Positions 21,650-33,264 of a stretch of 64,000 bases of DNA are shown here, piece by piece. Source of the DNA: Plotosus lineatus (taxonomy: Eukaryota; Chordata; Actinopteri; Siluriformes; Plotosidae); the NCBI GenBank assembly GCA_024760905.1, contig CM045734.1:43143564-43207563 (forward strand), in the 5' to 3' direction. Position numbers and translations under genes: made by a program. The notes under the pieces are model-generated. The model was not told where the DNA came from, ran no database searches, and worked only from the letters and a program-made list of their open reading frames with translations. Position 1 is the first letter of the stretch. Each line of letters opens with the position of its first letter.

Positions 21650-22450
21650 GGATGTCTCACAAAGCCAAACCTTTTAAACAATTATTGACATCCTCGTACC
21701 TTTTCCGCACCTCCAACAGTCTGTCACCATTTCTGAGTCTGGGATTCCTGTTAATCACCTTGGATTGAAGGGTTATGATACTGAAATGAGGACCTGGATC
21801 CCTCCCGAAGACATCCTGTGCCAAGAGCCTAATGCCAACTTCCATCAGCCCACCCCCATTTCCAACACTAAGACCTGGCCATATGGCACCGCTCACCTCT
21901 TCTCCAGGAATGTCCTCTGTGTCTCTGCAGGGGCTGGTTCCTACAGGAGAAAATGTGAAGTCCTTGCCTTCTCAACCATGTCTACAGCTGTCCTGGTCAC
22001 TGGATTTTTCAATCTAGGCTACCCATTCAGAGTCTCATTTCCTGCACCATTTCCTGCACTCACCTGTGTTATCTTTTTTGGTTTAGCTAGATACATGTTT
22101 AATCTCTTTTGGTTATCACTCTTGATTGGTATTAAACCAGCCTGATCTGGAGATTCATGTGGGTCTATTGTTGCGTTAAAACATGTCTGTCTGTTTGTAC
22201 CATGACTATGCCAGGCTTTTACAGTTGGACTGGAGCTTCTGTGCTATAACAATATTTTTATCATCTACTCAGATATAATCTGCAAGCCTGCCTGTCTTGG
22301 TTATAGTTTAGGTTGGTTGTTTTAGCATAAGCCTGAGTGTAGGTTTGTGAGCCTTTTTTCGGTTTTTACCCCAGTGTTTGTGTTCTCCAATAATAAGCTC
22401 TACTGTTAATAAACTCCACTGAGTTATGAATTTGCATTGTCTCCTACACC
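21650..22450 (+). other. Possible decayed retroelement, unassigned
   Basis: The plus-strand reading has phrases such as GYDTEMRTWIPPEDILCQEP, and the 3' part ends with AATAAACTCCACTGAGTTAT and 'ctcctacaccaggcacaata', which looks like the end of a retroelement transcript unit. No RT, protease or integrase block is visible, so I do not name a family. Confidence 0.2.
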
Positions 22451-22469
22451 AGGCACAATAACATTTTAC

Positions 22470-22548
<79 letters not shown>
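22470..22548. repeat. (AT)n array
   Basis: About 79 bases of alternating AT abutting hammerhead unit C. Confidence 0.95.
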
Positions 22549-22552
<4 letters not shown>

Positions 22553-22596
22553 AAAATAAAAGGACAGGACAAAGACTTTCTATTGAAACTCCATTT

Positions 22597-22651
22597 ATCA
22601 CTACAGATCTGTTTCGAGGGGTGGTGAAACCATCCTCTCTCTTCAGGTGAT
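22597..22651 (-). ncRNA. Type I hammerhead ribozyme, copy C (minus)
   Basis: On the minus strand: stem I ATCAC (22651-22647) with GTGAT (22601-22597), core CTGAAGA (22646-22640), stem II with loop TTC, GAAA, stem III ACA-GATC-TGT, cleavage triplet GTA. It is identical to copy D over the 55-nt ribozyme. The downstream sequence (caatagaaagtctttgtcct) is also shared, up to the (AT)n array on the left. Predicted cleavage falls between 22602 and 22601. Confidence 0.8.
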
Positions 22652-22685
22652 TATAGAAGAATGATTACAAAGTGCTGGGGGAGGT

Positions 22686-22710
22686 ATATATATATATATA
22701 TGTGTGTGTG

Positions 22711-22760
<50 letters not shown>
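22686..22760. repeat. (AT)n/(GT)n/(AC)n compound microsatellite
   Basis: Alternating TA, TG, TA and CA tracts, partly self-complementary. Confidence 0.95.
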
Positions 22761-22761
<1 letters not shown>

Positions 22762-22789
22762 GATCTGTGTATTTGGTACAGTGTAAAAA

Positions 22790-23720
22790 TAATATATTTT
22801 TTTAATTATGTGCGTGTTGTGATGACATCAGTTTTGCCACAGTTTAAGTATAATACTCAGGTATAAAGCCTTCGCTGCTTGTCATGCCCTCTGTAAACAG
22901 TGCTGCGTAATCAACCCACCGTGATGTCCCTCAGGCTCTCTGTGTGCTGATGATGCAATATGTTACACCCATCTGTCCTAGCACAGACACGCAGATCCCA
23001 GGAAAAAGACGTAGGAAAGATGGGAAGGAGTGCATCTGGCATGATAAAAAGAGCCAGAGCTTACTGTAAGTGAGCAAAGTGCTGAGGCCAAGTAAAAGTG
23101 AGTGGAAAAAAAATGTGTGTGGTGGAGAAAGAGGTTATTGTTCTAAGCCTACTGTCCTGAAAAGAATTACAAGCCATAAACAAATAGATGAGGTCGCAAT
23201 ACAAATGCTCTACAAGAACTTGCGTACACACGTGCGTGTTGCCAAGCTCATATTATTCTATTGAATGTATAAAAACAGCATTGTGAGTGTTTTCTACAGT
23301 CAGCACTATCTCTGCCATGTTTACGAGCAACTCGACACACATGAGACTACATGTATTTATATGGTGTACTGTATACCCATGCTTGGTTCCAACTTCTTTG
23401 AAAGCTTGCTGGTCCAGGACTTTTTGCGTAGCGATTCTATCCTGATGTTGCCTAGAGAGTACTGCTGTTTGCAATTTCCACAAATAATGAGGGGTCTCAT
23501 ACAGAGATGAGTAATGGGTTAGTAGCTCTCCTCAGTGACTCATTCCCACTCGTTTTCCCAAGCTAACACACACATGCGCGCACACACACAAGCTTGTCAA
23601 AATTTCATGCTGTTGTGAATTATTCTTTCGCAATTCAAATAATTTACTCATTTGAACTTCAAACACAGATAAATTTGTCAGTGAGACTAAGCAGAAAGTG
23701 ACTACTGACCCACTGTGTTT
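22790..23720. other. No gene seen
   Basis: About 0.9 kb without recognisable repeats or domains. Confidence 0.4.
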
Positions 23721-23738
23721 TTATCACCCTAAAGATGT

Positions 23739-23987
23739 TCAGTTCATTTTCTGTAACCGCTTCATCCTAATTAGGGTCACGGGGAGGCTGGTGCCCATCC
23801 CAGCCAACTCAGGGCGAGGGCAGAGTACACCCTGGACAGCTCGCCAGGCCATCGCAGGGCGGAAACACGCTGACGGCTTTGCAGCCTACTCTTGTCGAAA
23901 GTCAGCAATGGTTCTTTTACATGCCTCACACCATAGACAGTGAGAGACATGGCCGGCCTTTGATAACCCAGTTAGCTGCACTGGGGG
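23739..23987 (-). repeat. tRNA-SINE family A, 5'-truncated, L2-type tail (minus)
   Basis: The minus strand starts in the SINE core (cagtgcagctaactgggtta; catggtgtgagg-like). It switches after 'gcgtgtttc' to 'gcctggcgagctgtccaggg', 'gttggctgggatgggcacca' and 'aagcggttacagaaaatg', the L2-type 3' end. A perfect 13-bp duplication, ACCCTAAAGATGT, flanks it (23726-23738 and 23988-24000). Confidence 0.85.
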
Positions 23988-24653
23988 ACCCTAAAGATGT
24001 GTCGTTCATTAATTACTACGAAATACGTCTTATGAGTAGTTAACTAACAATTGATCTGTGTAGGAATTGTACAATACATGAGAAAATATTTGTGGACATC
24101 CTACCATCACACCCATATTTAGGTTTTTCTTATGTTGTTGCCACAAAGTTGATGCCACATGATTTGATTAGAATTATTGAATTTGGGACTAAGCTACACA
24201 AACATGATCCCGGAAATAATTCCTTAGTGTGAATGTGAATACAAACTCTGTTAATGCTGAAGCGTACTGTACACTGTTGGTGGTAATATTTTATTACGCT
24301 TTGCCTGTCAACAATAGAGTTTACCACAGAAAGTACACAATTCCATATGCAGGTGAATGATATGGGGAAAAACTAAACTCAGGTTGAATGGCTGCAATAG
24401 CTTGGTCAATTACTGTAGGGTAAAAAAAAAAAAAGAAAAAAAAAAGAATAGAGAAAACAAATTATATTTAAATAACTCTTATTTTGGTTGCCAGCAAATT
24501 AAAGGAATCCGTTACAATCAGTAAGTGCTGCCAACTAATATACAGTCATGTGAAAAAATTATGACAGCCCATGAAATAGTCAACTCTTAATTAAGAAATG
24601 TTCAATATAATGTCCAATCTTGTTTTTATTAATTTATGAAAAAGTGATTTTAA

Positions 24654-25158
24654 TTGACAGGCAGTGGTGGCCTAGTGGTATAGGTGCTGGATCACCGATT
24701 CTAAGGTTTGGGGTTCAATCCCCACCCACCACAGGTTGTCACAGAGTTACTGTTGTTTCATGAGTTTTTCGAGTGTGCTTATAGCAACTCTATTTTTTGG
24801 CTGAGGCTTTTAACCCTGCATAAACATTTGTAAGATTATAACTCTGTTAAGAAGACATGGTCAACACACATGCACACATGCACACGTAGAGTACACCCTG
24901 GACAGCTCACCAGGCCATCGCAGGGTGGAAACATGCTGACAGCTATGCAGATACTCTCGTCGAAAGTCAGCAATGGATCTTTTACATGAACCTCTCACCA
25001 TAGACAGTGAGAGACATGACTGGCCTTTGATAGTCCAGTTAGCTGCACTGGGGGGGGTGGGGGGGGTGACAACCTGTGTAGAGTGGGGCTTGAACTCCCA
25101 ACCTTAGAATCAGTGATCCAGCACTTTTACCATCAGGCTATCACTGCCTGCTAATTGG
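24654..25158. repeat. Two family A SINE heads in inverted orientation
   Basis: A plus-strand head at 24658-24745 (GGCAGTGGTGGCCTAGTGG; GGTTCAATCC) faces a minus-strand SINE at 24890-25153 with head, core and the start of the L2-type tail (gcctggtgagctgtccaggg). About 150 bp of unrelated sequence separates them. Outer flanks TAATTGA (24653) and TAATTGG (25152) hint at one insertion event with internal inversion. Confidence 0.7.
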
Positions 25159-25159
25159 A

Positions 25160-26430
25160 GTTGTATTATGACCATTTCACACTTTGGTCCTATACGTTTA
25201 ATTATTTCCTGGATTCTTAACTGTCAGGCAAAACCACTGCCAGATTGGTTTTTATCCAAAGAAAGGCTCACTTTCTCTGTCTGGCAAGCACTCGCCTCTT
25301 CAGATGAGTTGAGAAACCACACAATACACTTTCCTTTCTTTTTTGCCAATATGTCTCATAAGTGTTTTTCATTAATGCCAGAATGCCAAATGCACAACTG
25401 AGTTGTCATCAGTCCTTGTGTATTCCTATTAAATTGCTTGGAAAGAAATAGCTCAGTTGGTTAATTGCACAACAGTAAAAAAGTTCTCATTAGTGATTGA
25501 AACACCGATGTTAGCTAAATCTATGAGGTACAAAAAGAAGGAGTGGTGGCACTAATGTCTGAAGGGCAAAAAAATGTTGAGAGTAGTTAAACTAGCTCCT
25601 TGCCAAATGTCAGACATGATTGTATGTCCCTTCTGCGGAGTAATTCACTCACTCGACAGTATTGCGCATTAAAAAATTTGATGATATTTCCATTCAGGTT
25701 TTTTTTTTTTTTTTTTTTTTCCTCACAAAGTTCTTGGCCTAAACCTTGAGGAGAAGTTTCTGTAACTGCCATGGGTACTTAAAACTGTCATTTGGGAGAC
25801 CAGTTGGACAGAAGGATAGTGAGAAAGTGAAAGTAGAAAGAATCAAATGGTGGGAAAATGTTCTAGCAGTCACAAATCATGTAGAATAACTGCATAAAGT
25901 ATTTATATATATTTGTATAGTACTGATATTTTCATGTTTGATTGCTTTTTATTATTATTGAGCTTTCAAATTCTAAGTCAGATTAAATGTGCTGGGATAA
26001 ATTGTGCTTTACACTGTACAATTTCAACAATCTTGTGAGATTATTATTTGGACCTGACAAATACCAAAAAAATTGTTTGTCAAATTTCATAACAGACTAA
26101 GCAATAATTTGTTCCCCAGATAAAATTATACATTGAACACCCTCTACTGTAAGACATAATTACAGGTCAGATATTATACCCACTGTCAAGTCTTTTTTTT
26201 TTTTTTTCACCAGTGGTGCACCAAAACATAATTCCTAATCCAAAAAACTATACAGTTCCTCATGAAGCTGCCGCCCCACCACCGCCCTGGAATGCTGTTT
26301 ATGCATGTCGGATGGGCTGCTTGGCTTCTTCCTCCCATTTATGGTTCTTCCACTCTCCCTGCTCATCCAGTTCAGATTTGCCACCTAAAAGGTCCACATT
26401 CAAAATGCACTGTGAGGCAGATTGGGGTGG
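25160..26430. other. No gene seen
   Basis: About 1.3 kb; T runs at 25699-25721 and 26192-26207, otherwise no assignable structure. Confidence 0.4.
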
Positions 26431-26970
26431 GCAAATATAGCACTGTTTTTACTATTTTTATATTTTTATTTATTTACTTGTTATTTATGTATGTTGGTGG
26501 GAATCCTGGCACACTACTGAGCAAAACCCTTGAGTTTACAGCCAGATCAAACAGCCCAGAGGGAAATCTTAAACATGTGTTAACCACACTATCTGACACC
26601 CTGCCGTCATCTACCAGGGCATATATATGGAGTTTAAGAGTAATATGTGAATCCATCCATCCATTGGAGTGGCTTGTCAGAATCTGACAGTCTGTCAAAA
26701 TATATTCTTCCCTTTGTTGGCATAGGCGTATGATGTCAAGAGGCCTTGTACCAGTGGCATCACTGAGCCAGGAAAGGTAAGTCAATTGCTGATGTCCACG
26801 TGCTCTCTGTCCTTCCACTGCCCCAGTAAGGGCAACTTTCTCAAGAGCATTTTTACAAAGTATGTGGCCCAACAAGCATATTTGTCGAGTTGCAATCATG
26901 TAAAGTAAGGTAGGGGATGACTTGGTTCTTTCAAGGACGACTTTGTTGCTAACATGATCTATCCATAGTA

Positions 26971-27889
26971 CAGTGGTACCTTGGCTCTCAAACTTAATAT
27001 GTTCCAGAAGGCTGTTCGAATTCTGATTTGTTCGAATTCTAAATCCGTTCCAAGATGCTAGAAAACAATCTTTTTTAAACATAATGTTATTTCATAATGT
27101 CGCTTATATATCAAATAGTATATTAAATGTGAAACAGCAGGACAAACACACAAAATTCGTAATAGATTAATTTATTTTGTGTCTTTTTTGTTTGTTTGTT
27201 TTTATCTTCGAACCAGCCTCAACTTGCTTTGAAGTGGAACCCTACAGGATTCGAGCTTGGGTCTTTTTTCCACCAAATCATTGTAGATTCCATGAGCTTT
27301 GCCGCAGATCACATCCTCGCTAACACTATCTCCTGATAACTGCTGCTGGTTTATGTATAGGAGCCGTAATTTTTCCACCTCCTCCAGCACTTGTGGTCTT
27401 TGGTTGCTGATAAAAGTCGAGCTTTTCGCACACATCTCTTTGTTCTTCAGGATCGCACATATCGTTGATTTAGCCGTGCCATATTCCTTAGCAAGATCAG
27501 TAACACGCACGCCTGATTCATGCTTAGCTATCAGCTCTTTCTTAAACGCAACAGTTTTCCGCACAACTGACCTTTTCTAAGTAGCTGTCTTTGCAGACAT
27601 GTTTATTAGCTAATCTAATCAAGTAAACAAAAAAAAACCACGGTATACTGTACTTTGTAGAACAGGAGCAAGCACATCCACATGCACACAGTGATCGAAT
27701 AGAGTCAAAACAGACAGATTTCCGGAAGTCACGCACTTTTCCTCACTCTCAGTCTTGGTTTTTCTTGCGCATTTTTCGAGTTCGACTTCTGAATTTTGTT
27801 CGACTTCCAAGACAAAAAAAATCCCGGATTTTTTGTTCAAATTCCGATTTGTTCGACCTCCAAAGCGTTTGAGAACCGAGGTTCCACTG
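26971..27889 (-). mobile_element. Tigger (pogo-type) DNA transposon remnant, 919 bp
   Basis: Left end CAGTGGTACCTTGGCTCTCA, right end (reverse) CAGTGGAACCTCGGTTCTCA, with TA target duplication at 26969-26970 and 27890-27891. Subterminal 'gttcgaattc' and 'ttgttcgacctcc' repeats are typical of Tigger1-like ends. It encodes only the N-terminal part of a transposase on the minus strand (27202-27600), so it is internally deleted. It sits in the old LINE at 26440-28075. Confidence 0.9.
27202..27600 (-). pseudogene. Tigger transposase N-terminal fragment (CENP-B/psq HTH)
   Basis: The likely start is the ATG at 27600 (MSAKTAT), where codon 8 is now a TAG stop; the open part runs from 27564. Residues after the stop read RKTVAFKKELIAKHESGVRV, DLAKEYGTAKSTICAILKNK and VEKLRLLYINQQQLSGDSVS. 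The first block is the pipsqueak-like helix-turn-helix and the last the start of the CENP-B-type DNA-binding domain, as in TIGD1-like transposases, which bind the terminal repeats. The DDE catalytic domain is absent. Truncation plus the early stop make it a pseudogene. Confidence 0.85.
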
Positions 27890-28341
27890 TATTCTCATCA
27901 TTTCAGCAGCTTCCAAATGCTGTTGTCCGGTCTTGTTCAATGTCCGATCCATACAGACGTGTGGACCATACAAAGCAACGCAACAATCGTAATCTCGTGG
28001 GGAGATTTATTGACCTTGTTATCAGTACTCTTTCGATGTTCTTGAAAGAAGTTTTTGTGATTCCAAGCTGTCACTGAAAATATGAATATGCCATGACAAA
28101 TTAGAATTTCATGTTTCATTTCCAGATATCTACATCTAGATATATTAAACAACTTAGAATATGGCACCCTGCATTTGAAACCACTTTTTTTAAATTGAGC
28201 AAAAATATTCATACACGTCATGCACCAGAGTTTGTTCGTGTCTAGTTGTCCCCTGTTAAATTTTTGCAAACAATGCATGTCTTATGATGCGTGTGTCCTT
28301 GGTTAAACACAGAAAAACTGCATTTGTCACTAAAAATCAAT

Positions 28342-28604
28342 TAGGTATCAACTGGGTTATCAAAGGCGGGCCATGTCTCTCACTGTCTATGGTGAGAGGC
28401 ATGTAAAAAAACCATTGCTGGCTGTCGTAAAGAGTAGGCTGCAAAGTCATCAGCGTGTTTCTGTCCCTTGCTAAAAGGGTTGTGACAGGAAAGGCATCCG
28501 ACGTAAAACCCCTGCCAAATCAAATGTGCGAATGAGATGATTCGCTGTGGCGACTCCCGAGTAAAAGGGAAAAAGCCGAAAGGAAGACAGACAGACAGAC
28601 AAGT
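28342..28604 (+). repeat. tRNA-SINE family A, 5'-truncated, RTE-type tail
   Basis: Starts in the core at 'caactgggttatcaaaggcg' and runs through 'gcgtgtttctgtcccttgct' into the RTE-derived tail: 'gttgtgacaggaaaggcatc', 'gatgattcgctgtggcgact', 'aaaagccgaaaggaag', ending in (GACA)n. Closely similar to 50757-51117. Confidence 0.85.
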
Positions 28605-28609
28605 CCGGA

Positions 28610-29340
28610 GAGTTGTCTATGGGGAAAAACAAGCCTTTCTCAAGAGAAAAATCAGCCACAGTCATTGCACAGGCATTAGAGCAATTCTGATGTAGGGGGG
28701 GGGGGGACTTTTGCAAAACAGAGTATGAACAGATGAAACACTGAAAGTAAGAGAAGTTAATGAGAGAAGCATTGTGAGTGCCTTTAAGATAAAAAAAGAA
28801 GGGAGGTGGTGGGGGGGGGGTTTCACAATCCACCATTCAAAGTCTTAAAGCGCAGAATTACACATGCCATACCACAATGCCAAACCACCAATCTGCAGCA
28901 AGAAAGCCAGAGTGGAAATCACAAAGACATACAAAAATGAACCGCAAAAGACTGGAACCCAGAGTTAGTTCTACCGCTAATCTTTCTTGATGATGATGCT
29001 CATGTTGGTATCAACAGATGGCAGAATAAATTCAAATATCTACGAAAAAATGTTGTCCGCTAATTTACAGAGAAATGAATCTAATCTAATTCTAAAGAAC
29101 ATCATCAGCAAGACCATCAACCCAGGACTCCAGAAAGGGGACAAGGGGGGAATTTTTAGACTGGCATAGTCTTCTATCCAAACGAGCATGAATTTAATTG
29201 AAAGAGAACACTAAAAGAAAAAAAACAAGAACAAAACAACAGTTGTAAGAAGTTGCACTGCATCCAAAAATTATTGTCTTGTGATGTCTGTAGGTAAGAG
29301 TTGATGCAGTTGTTGCAAGAAGATTAAGAACATTAAGACT
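28610..29340. other. No gene seen
   Basis: About 0.7 kb, with G runs at 28696-28706 and 28810-28820; nothing assignable. Confidence 0.4.
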
Positions 29341-29352
29341 GTAGGAAGGTGG

Positions 29353-29592
29353 GGCCGGTGGTTTAGTGTAGTGAGACCCTCACTGTGCTAAGACCCCTGG
29401 GCAAGGTCTCAACCACAAGTGTGCCTCTGTTCACCCAGTAGTATAAATGGGTACCAGTAAAAATATACTGGGAAGGTAACCTGTGATGGACTAACATCCC
29501 ATCCAGGAGAAGTTGAACTTCTGGTCGCTTCACGCTATGGAAACTGGGACTAAGCACCGGCCTGATGAGACGCTAGGCTCGGGTGTAAAATG
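29353..29592 (+). repeat. tRNA-derived SINE, family B
   Basis: GGGGCCGGTGGTTTAGTGTA start, then a deletion across the B-box part, then the family body (tataaatgggtaccagtaaa; tatactgggaaggtaacctg; cccatccaggag; taagcaccggcctgatgaga). Same family as 2339-2610 and 40549-40850. Confidence 0.75.
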
Positions 29593-29699
29593 CTCAAAGG
29601 ACTTTACATTAAGGCTATACCAATTTTTTTGCTGACAAAAGATGATATGGACTGCTACCAAAGGTGCCATTTCATTTAACACACCTATGTGTAAAACTT

Positions 29700-29819
29700 A
29701 AATTTAAATCTATCACCTCATATACAACCTAATGTGCATGTCTTTGGACTTTTGGAGGAAACCATAGTACCTGGAAGAAACCAATGCCAATTGGCTGTTC
29801 CAATTTGCCCCAAGTACTG

Positions 29820-29886
<67 letters not shown>

Positions 29887-29900
29887 TGAGCTGTCCAACT
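29700..29900 (-). repeat. L2-type 3' fragment fused to (GT)n
   Basis: 'acaacctaatgtgcatgtct', 'ggacttttggaggaaac' and 'caatttgccccaagta' are blocks of the fish L2-type 3' region. They run into a pure GT array at 29823-29884. Confidence 0.5.
29823..29884 (+). repeat. (GT)n microsatellite
   Basis: Pure GT dinucleotide repeat of about 62 bases. Confidence 0.95.
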
Positions 29901-31390
29901 AAAATCTTGTGCTTGTAATATGCAAATTGTTTTTTGTTTTTTTTGTTTTTCTGAATAATTGGGCCAAAAATCACACGATAAAAACCACACCCTAGCAATC
30001 TCTGAATACTCAGTATTAAAAAATATTGACAAGTAGACTTTTTAATGACAATTTAACAGACACTCGACAGTAATAAACCTCTAGCGCTATGTAATGGAAT
30101 GGGTTACTTGAGATATGTCTCTAGTTAAATCCAGAGGTGGTCTCCATTTCTGTAAGGAATGGCGGTGTCGGCGGTAAAATTGAGTTACTGTGTGTCAGAG
30201 TGGCACAAGTCTTACTTCCTAAATCCTTTGTTGTATTGCCAAGTCTGCTGACATCAGCTCTTGGCAGGGTAGACCTTCATCTGCCTTAAACAGCCTAGTC
30301 TTAGCAGCAGCAATTTTCAGCAGGTAATTGTACTTCAGGTTTTGTGTGTTGCCTTGCAACCTGAATGGCAAAAAATAGTTTCCTTAAAATAAGACATGAC
30401 AACATTTGAAAGTGGTGGACCAGTGACGGAGTAGAAGACGTACGACATTTAAATCCCATGTATATAAAAAATAAAGACAATTACCTTAGATTGGCACCAA
30501 TAGCTAGGCCATGTGGATGACTACTAATTTTCCATATAATATAACTATTTAATGCCTTGAAATTTAAAAATTATATAAATAACTTCCATTAAATTAGATA
30601 TTTATTTTTGCCAATTGAATACATGCATTAACAAAATGTAGGTATCATCTCGACTCACCAGTGGCGCCTTGCCAAGGTGCGCGACTATCAAGCTGAAGAT
30701 CAGTGATTTGAATCCAGGTAGAATGCAACAACTATCTGTGACCGGGAGTCCATCGCTATAATTGGTCAACTGACTGGAGGGAGGGCTAGATTACAATCAC
30801 TTTTCTGTCATTCACAGCAATCACTCACCAGTCATGAGTATTTGTGAGCTCACTCGAATGAGGGGAAAGCATCACATAATGTCACATAATGGGCATGTGC
30901 ATGCTTATGCCTTTCACTGGTTGGTGGTGGTCACGTGATAGCTAAGTAGTACTTCATGGGTGGGAATTGGGTACAATTAAATTCAAAAGAGAAAATGTGC
31001 GTGGGGGAGGGGGGAAAATAATGAGCAAATAAATAAATATGTCAGTATCATGACTATTCAAAACACATGAGAGCTCATATAAATTATTTGAATAAAAAAA
31101 AATTAAATTATATATCCAGTGCCTCTATCTAGTTAAGTGATTATACCCGTATCCGATGACTGCCGTTTTTGATAGTAATGTAATAATTACATTTGAGTCA
31201 CTCAGTCATGGATGCAGCCATTCCACTCCATGCTTAAGAACAGCAGTGAAATATGAAAGACAGTCCCACAAAACAGAAGGTGGTGTGGTGCTAAATCTTC
31301 AGTGGCGCTGGCATAAGGTTACGGTTCCACAATAATAAAGGTTCATGTTAAAACACAATCATTAAAGATCTCTAATTATTAGCTGTGACC
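29900..31390. other. Mostly unique DNA; possible old SINE at 30655-30870
   Basis: Within this stretch 30655-30720 has a tRNA-like look (GGCGCCTTGCCAAGGTGCGC; B-box-like GTGATTTGAATCC), followed by a body without family matches in the window. The remainder shows nothing assignable. Confidence 0.35.
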
Positions 31391-31394
31391 GTCA

Positions 31395-31705
31395 ATGTCG
31401 TGGCAGGCTTTACACCTGGTTTCCCCTCATCTTCTCATTATCACAGTCAACCTAAGGCGAGGGATACCCTGTACAGCTCCCCAGGCCATTGTAGGGCAAA
31501 CACTTACACAACCATTCACACTCACACCCAGGGTTGATTTGGAACAGACGATTTGCCTCCTGTGCATGTTTTTATATTGTTGGAGGAAACCCACGCAAGC
31601 ACAGGGAGAACTGCGAACTCCACAAAGAAATGCTTGAGTTAGGAATGAAACCGAGGCCTTCTTGCTGTGAGGTGGATGTGGCAATCACTACGCCACCATG
31701 CCGCA
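31395..31705 (-). repeat. L2-type LINE 3' end (minus)
   Basis: Minus-strand L2-type 3' region in plus reading: 'aaggcgagggataccctgta', 'gctccccaggccattgtag', 'cattcacactcacaccca', 'tggaggaaacccacgcaag', 'gggagaactgcgaactccac', 'cttcttgctgtgaggtggat', 'cactacgccaccatgc'. Confidence 0.8.
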
Positions 31706-31721
31706 ATTTAATCTATACTGT

Positions 31722-32197
31722 TTTTATTATTATCATCATCATCATCATCATCATCATCGTCATCATCATCATCTTCCGCTAAGTCCAGGGTCGGGTCGCG
31801 GGGGCAGCAACCTAAGCAAAGAGGTCCAGACATCCCTCTCCCCAGCCACTTCCTCCTACTCTGCCGGGGGGACATTGAGGTGGTCCCAGACAAGCCGAGA
31901 GACAGTCCCTCCAGCATGTTCTAGGTTCTAGGTCTCTTCTCAGTTGGATATGCCCGAAAGACCACACCAATGAGGCGTCCGGAAGGCATTCTGACCAGAT
32001 GCCCGAGCCACCTCAACTGGCCCCTCTCAATGCGGAGGAGCAGCGGATCTACTCCAAGCTCTCCACGGATGGTAGAGTTCTTACCTTATCACTAAGGGAG
32101 AACCCCGCCACCCGGTGAAGGAAGCTCATTTCAGCCGCTTGTATCCGTGATCTTGTTCTTTCGGTCACTACCCAAAGCTCGTGACCATAGGTGAGGG

Positions 32198-32200
<3 letters not shown>
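31722..32200 (-). mobile_element. Third LINE type, 5'-truncated C-terminal end with (GAT)n tail (minus)
   Basis: The minus strand begins with TLTYGHELWVVTERTRSRI and AAEMSFLHRVAG, then frameshifted stretches matching the C-terminal end of a common fish non-LTR element (blocks of the type 'LGHLVRMP', 'PRTCWRDCLS', 'PGRVGG'), and ends in a (GAT)n tail at 31735-31774. Short tandem-repeat tails are typical of RTE-clade elements, for example Rex3. I place it only as RTE-like. Confidence 0.65.
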
Positions 32201-32234
<34 letters not shown>

Positions 32235-32793
32235 TCTACTACTATTATTATTAGAGTGATCCCTCGCTACTTTGGGCTTCAGTTTCTGCAGCTTTAGTGC
32301 ATCACGAGTTTTTCAAAAAAGTTCATCGAAAAATAAAAAATAAGGGAATTAAGGAAAAATAGGGGAAACGTTAAGGAAAATGCCGCAAAACAAGGCCAGT
32401 TATGCAAAAAAAAAAATAAATAAATAAAAATAAATTAAAAAAACAAACAGAAAAAAACAACCCAACAAAGTACTTACATTTTTATGTGAGGTGCACATCT
32501 GTGTGCGCGCATCTGTATGTGTCTGCAGTATATTTATATTTTATTTGTATCTTATGCATTATTTTTGAATGTTTAATTGTTATTATAAGCATTTATAGCA
32601 GTGAATATGTATTTATTGATATTATATACACATATCATCATCATCATCATCATCAAATGTCGTGCCTGGAACAGGCATTGAAGGCCATGGCTTTCCATCT
32701 TTCTCTGTCATTAGAGGCCTTCATGAATTGATTGTTATTCATTTCTTTTGATGTTTCCCAGGTGTTTAAACTGTTAACATATGTTTCTCGTTG

Positions 32794-33264
32794 TCATCCT
32801 TTGCTTCTTCTATCATCATCAATTCTTCCTGTCATGCTAAGGTGTTCTATACCACATTTTCTGTAGATGTGTCCCAAGAATCTCATCTGCCTTTTCCTGA
32901 TTGTCCTGATCAATGATCTTTCTTTGTTGGCTGTTTCCAGCACCTCTTGATTGGTTTTCTTTTCCATCCATGATATCTTTAATATCCTCCTTAAAAACCA
33001 CATTTCTGTTGCTTCTAGTTTCTTCCTTATGTTGTTGGTGATTGTCCAGTATTCACAACCATACAAGAGAACTGACCATACATAAGCCTTTAATATTCTA
33101 TATTTGGTGTCCATCTTAATGTTTCTGTTGATCATGATTGGTGATAACTTTTTGAAGGTGACCTTGGCTGTTGCTATGCGTTTCCGTATTTCTGTAGTAC
33201 ATTTCCCATCAGAGGTCAACACATAACCCAGGTATTTGAACTTATCAAATTGCTGGACTTCCAC
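32794..33264 (-). pseudogene. LINE2 RT thumb and C-terminal region
   Basis: 156 residues: QFDKFKYLGYVLTSDGKCTT, EIRKRIATAKVTFKKLSPIM, LLYGCEYWTITNNIRKKLEA, ATEMWFLRRILKISWMEKKT, RSLIRTIRKRQMRFLGHIYR. Intact over its length and followed by the short (TGA)n-ended 3' part. Confidence 0.85.

Larger units (their letters stand above)
26440..28075 (-). mobile_element. Old LINE C-terminal fragment, split by a Tigger element (minus)
   Basis: Right block 27892-28075 (minus) reads KTSFKNIESVLITRSINLPTR and ...LNKTGQQHLEAAEMMRI. Left block 26440-26968 continues with WIDHVSNKVVLERTK, LLGHILCKNALEKVALTGAV and LSWLSDATGTRPLDIIRLCQ. These are the RT-thumb to C-terminal blocks of an endonuclease-RT LINE different from the RTE copies (compare 'LYGxExWTL...RLEAAEMWFLRR...WxDHVxNExVL'). 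The 3' end is A-rich near 26440-26475. The coding frame is contiguous across the Tigger insertion. Confidence 0.75.

Noticed and set aside
21650..22450. LTR retrotransposon
   Set aside because: No RT, integrase or protease block and no paired LTRs; only a vaguely retroelement-like 3' end, so kept as unassigned.
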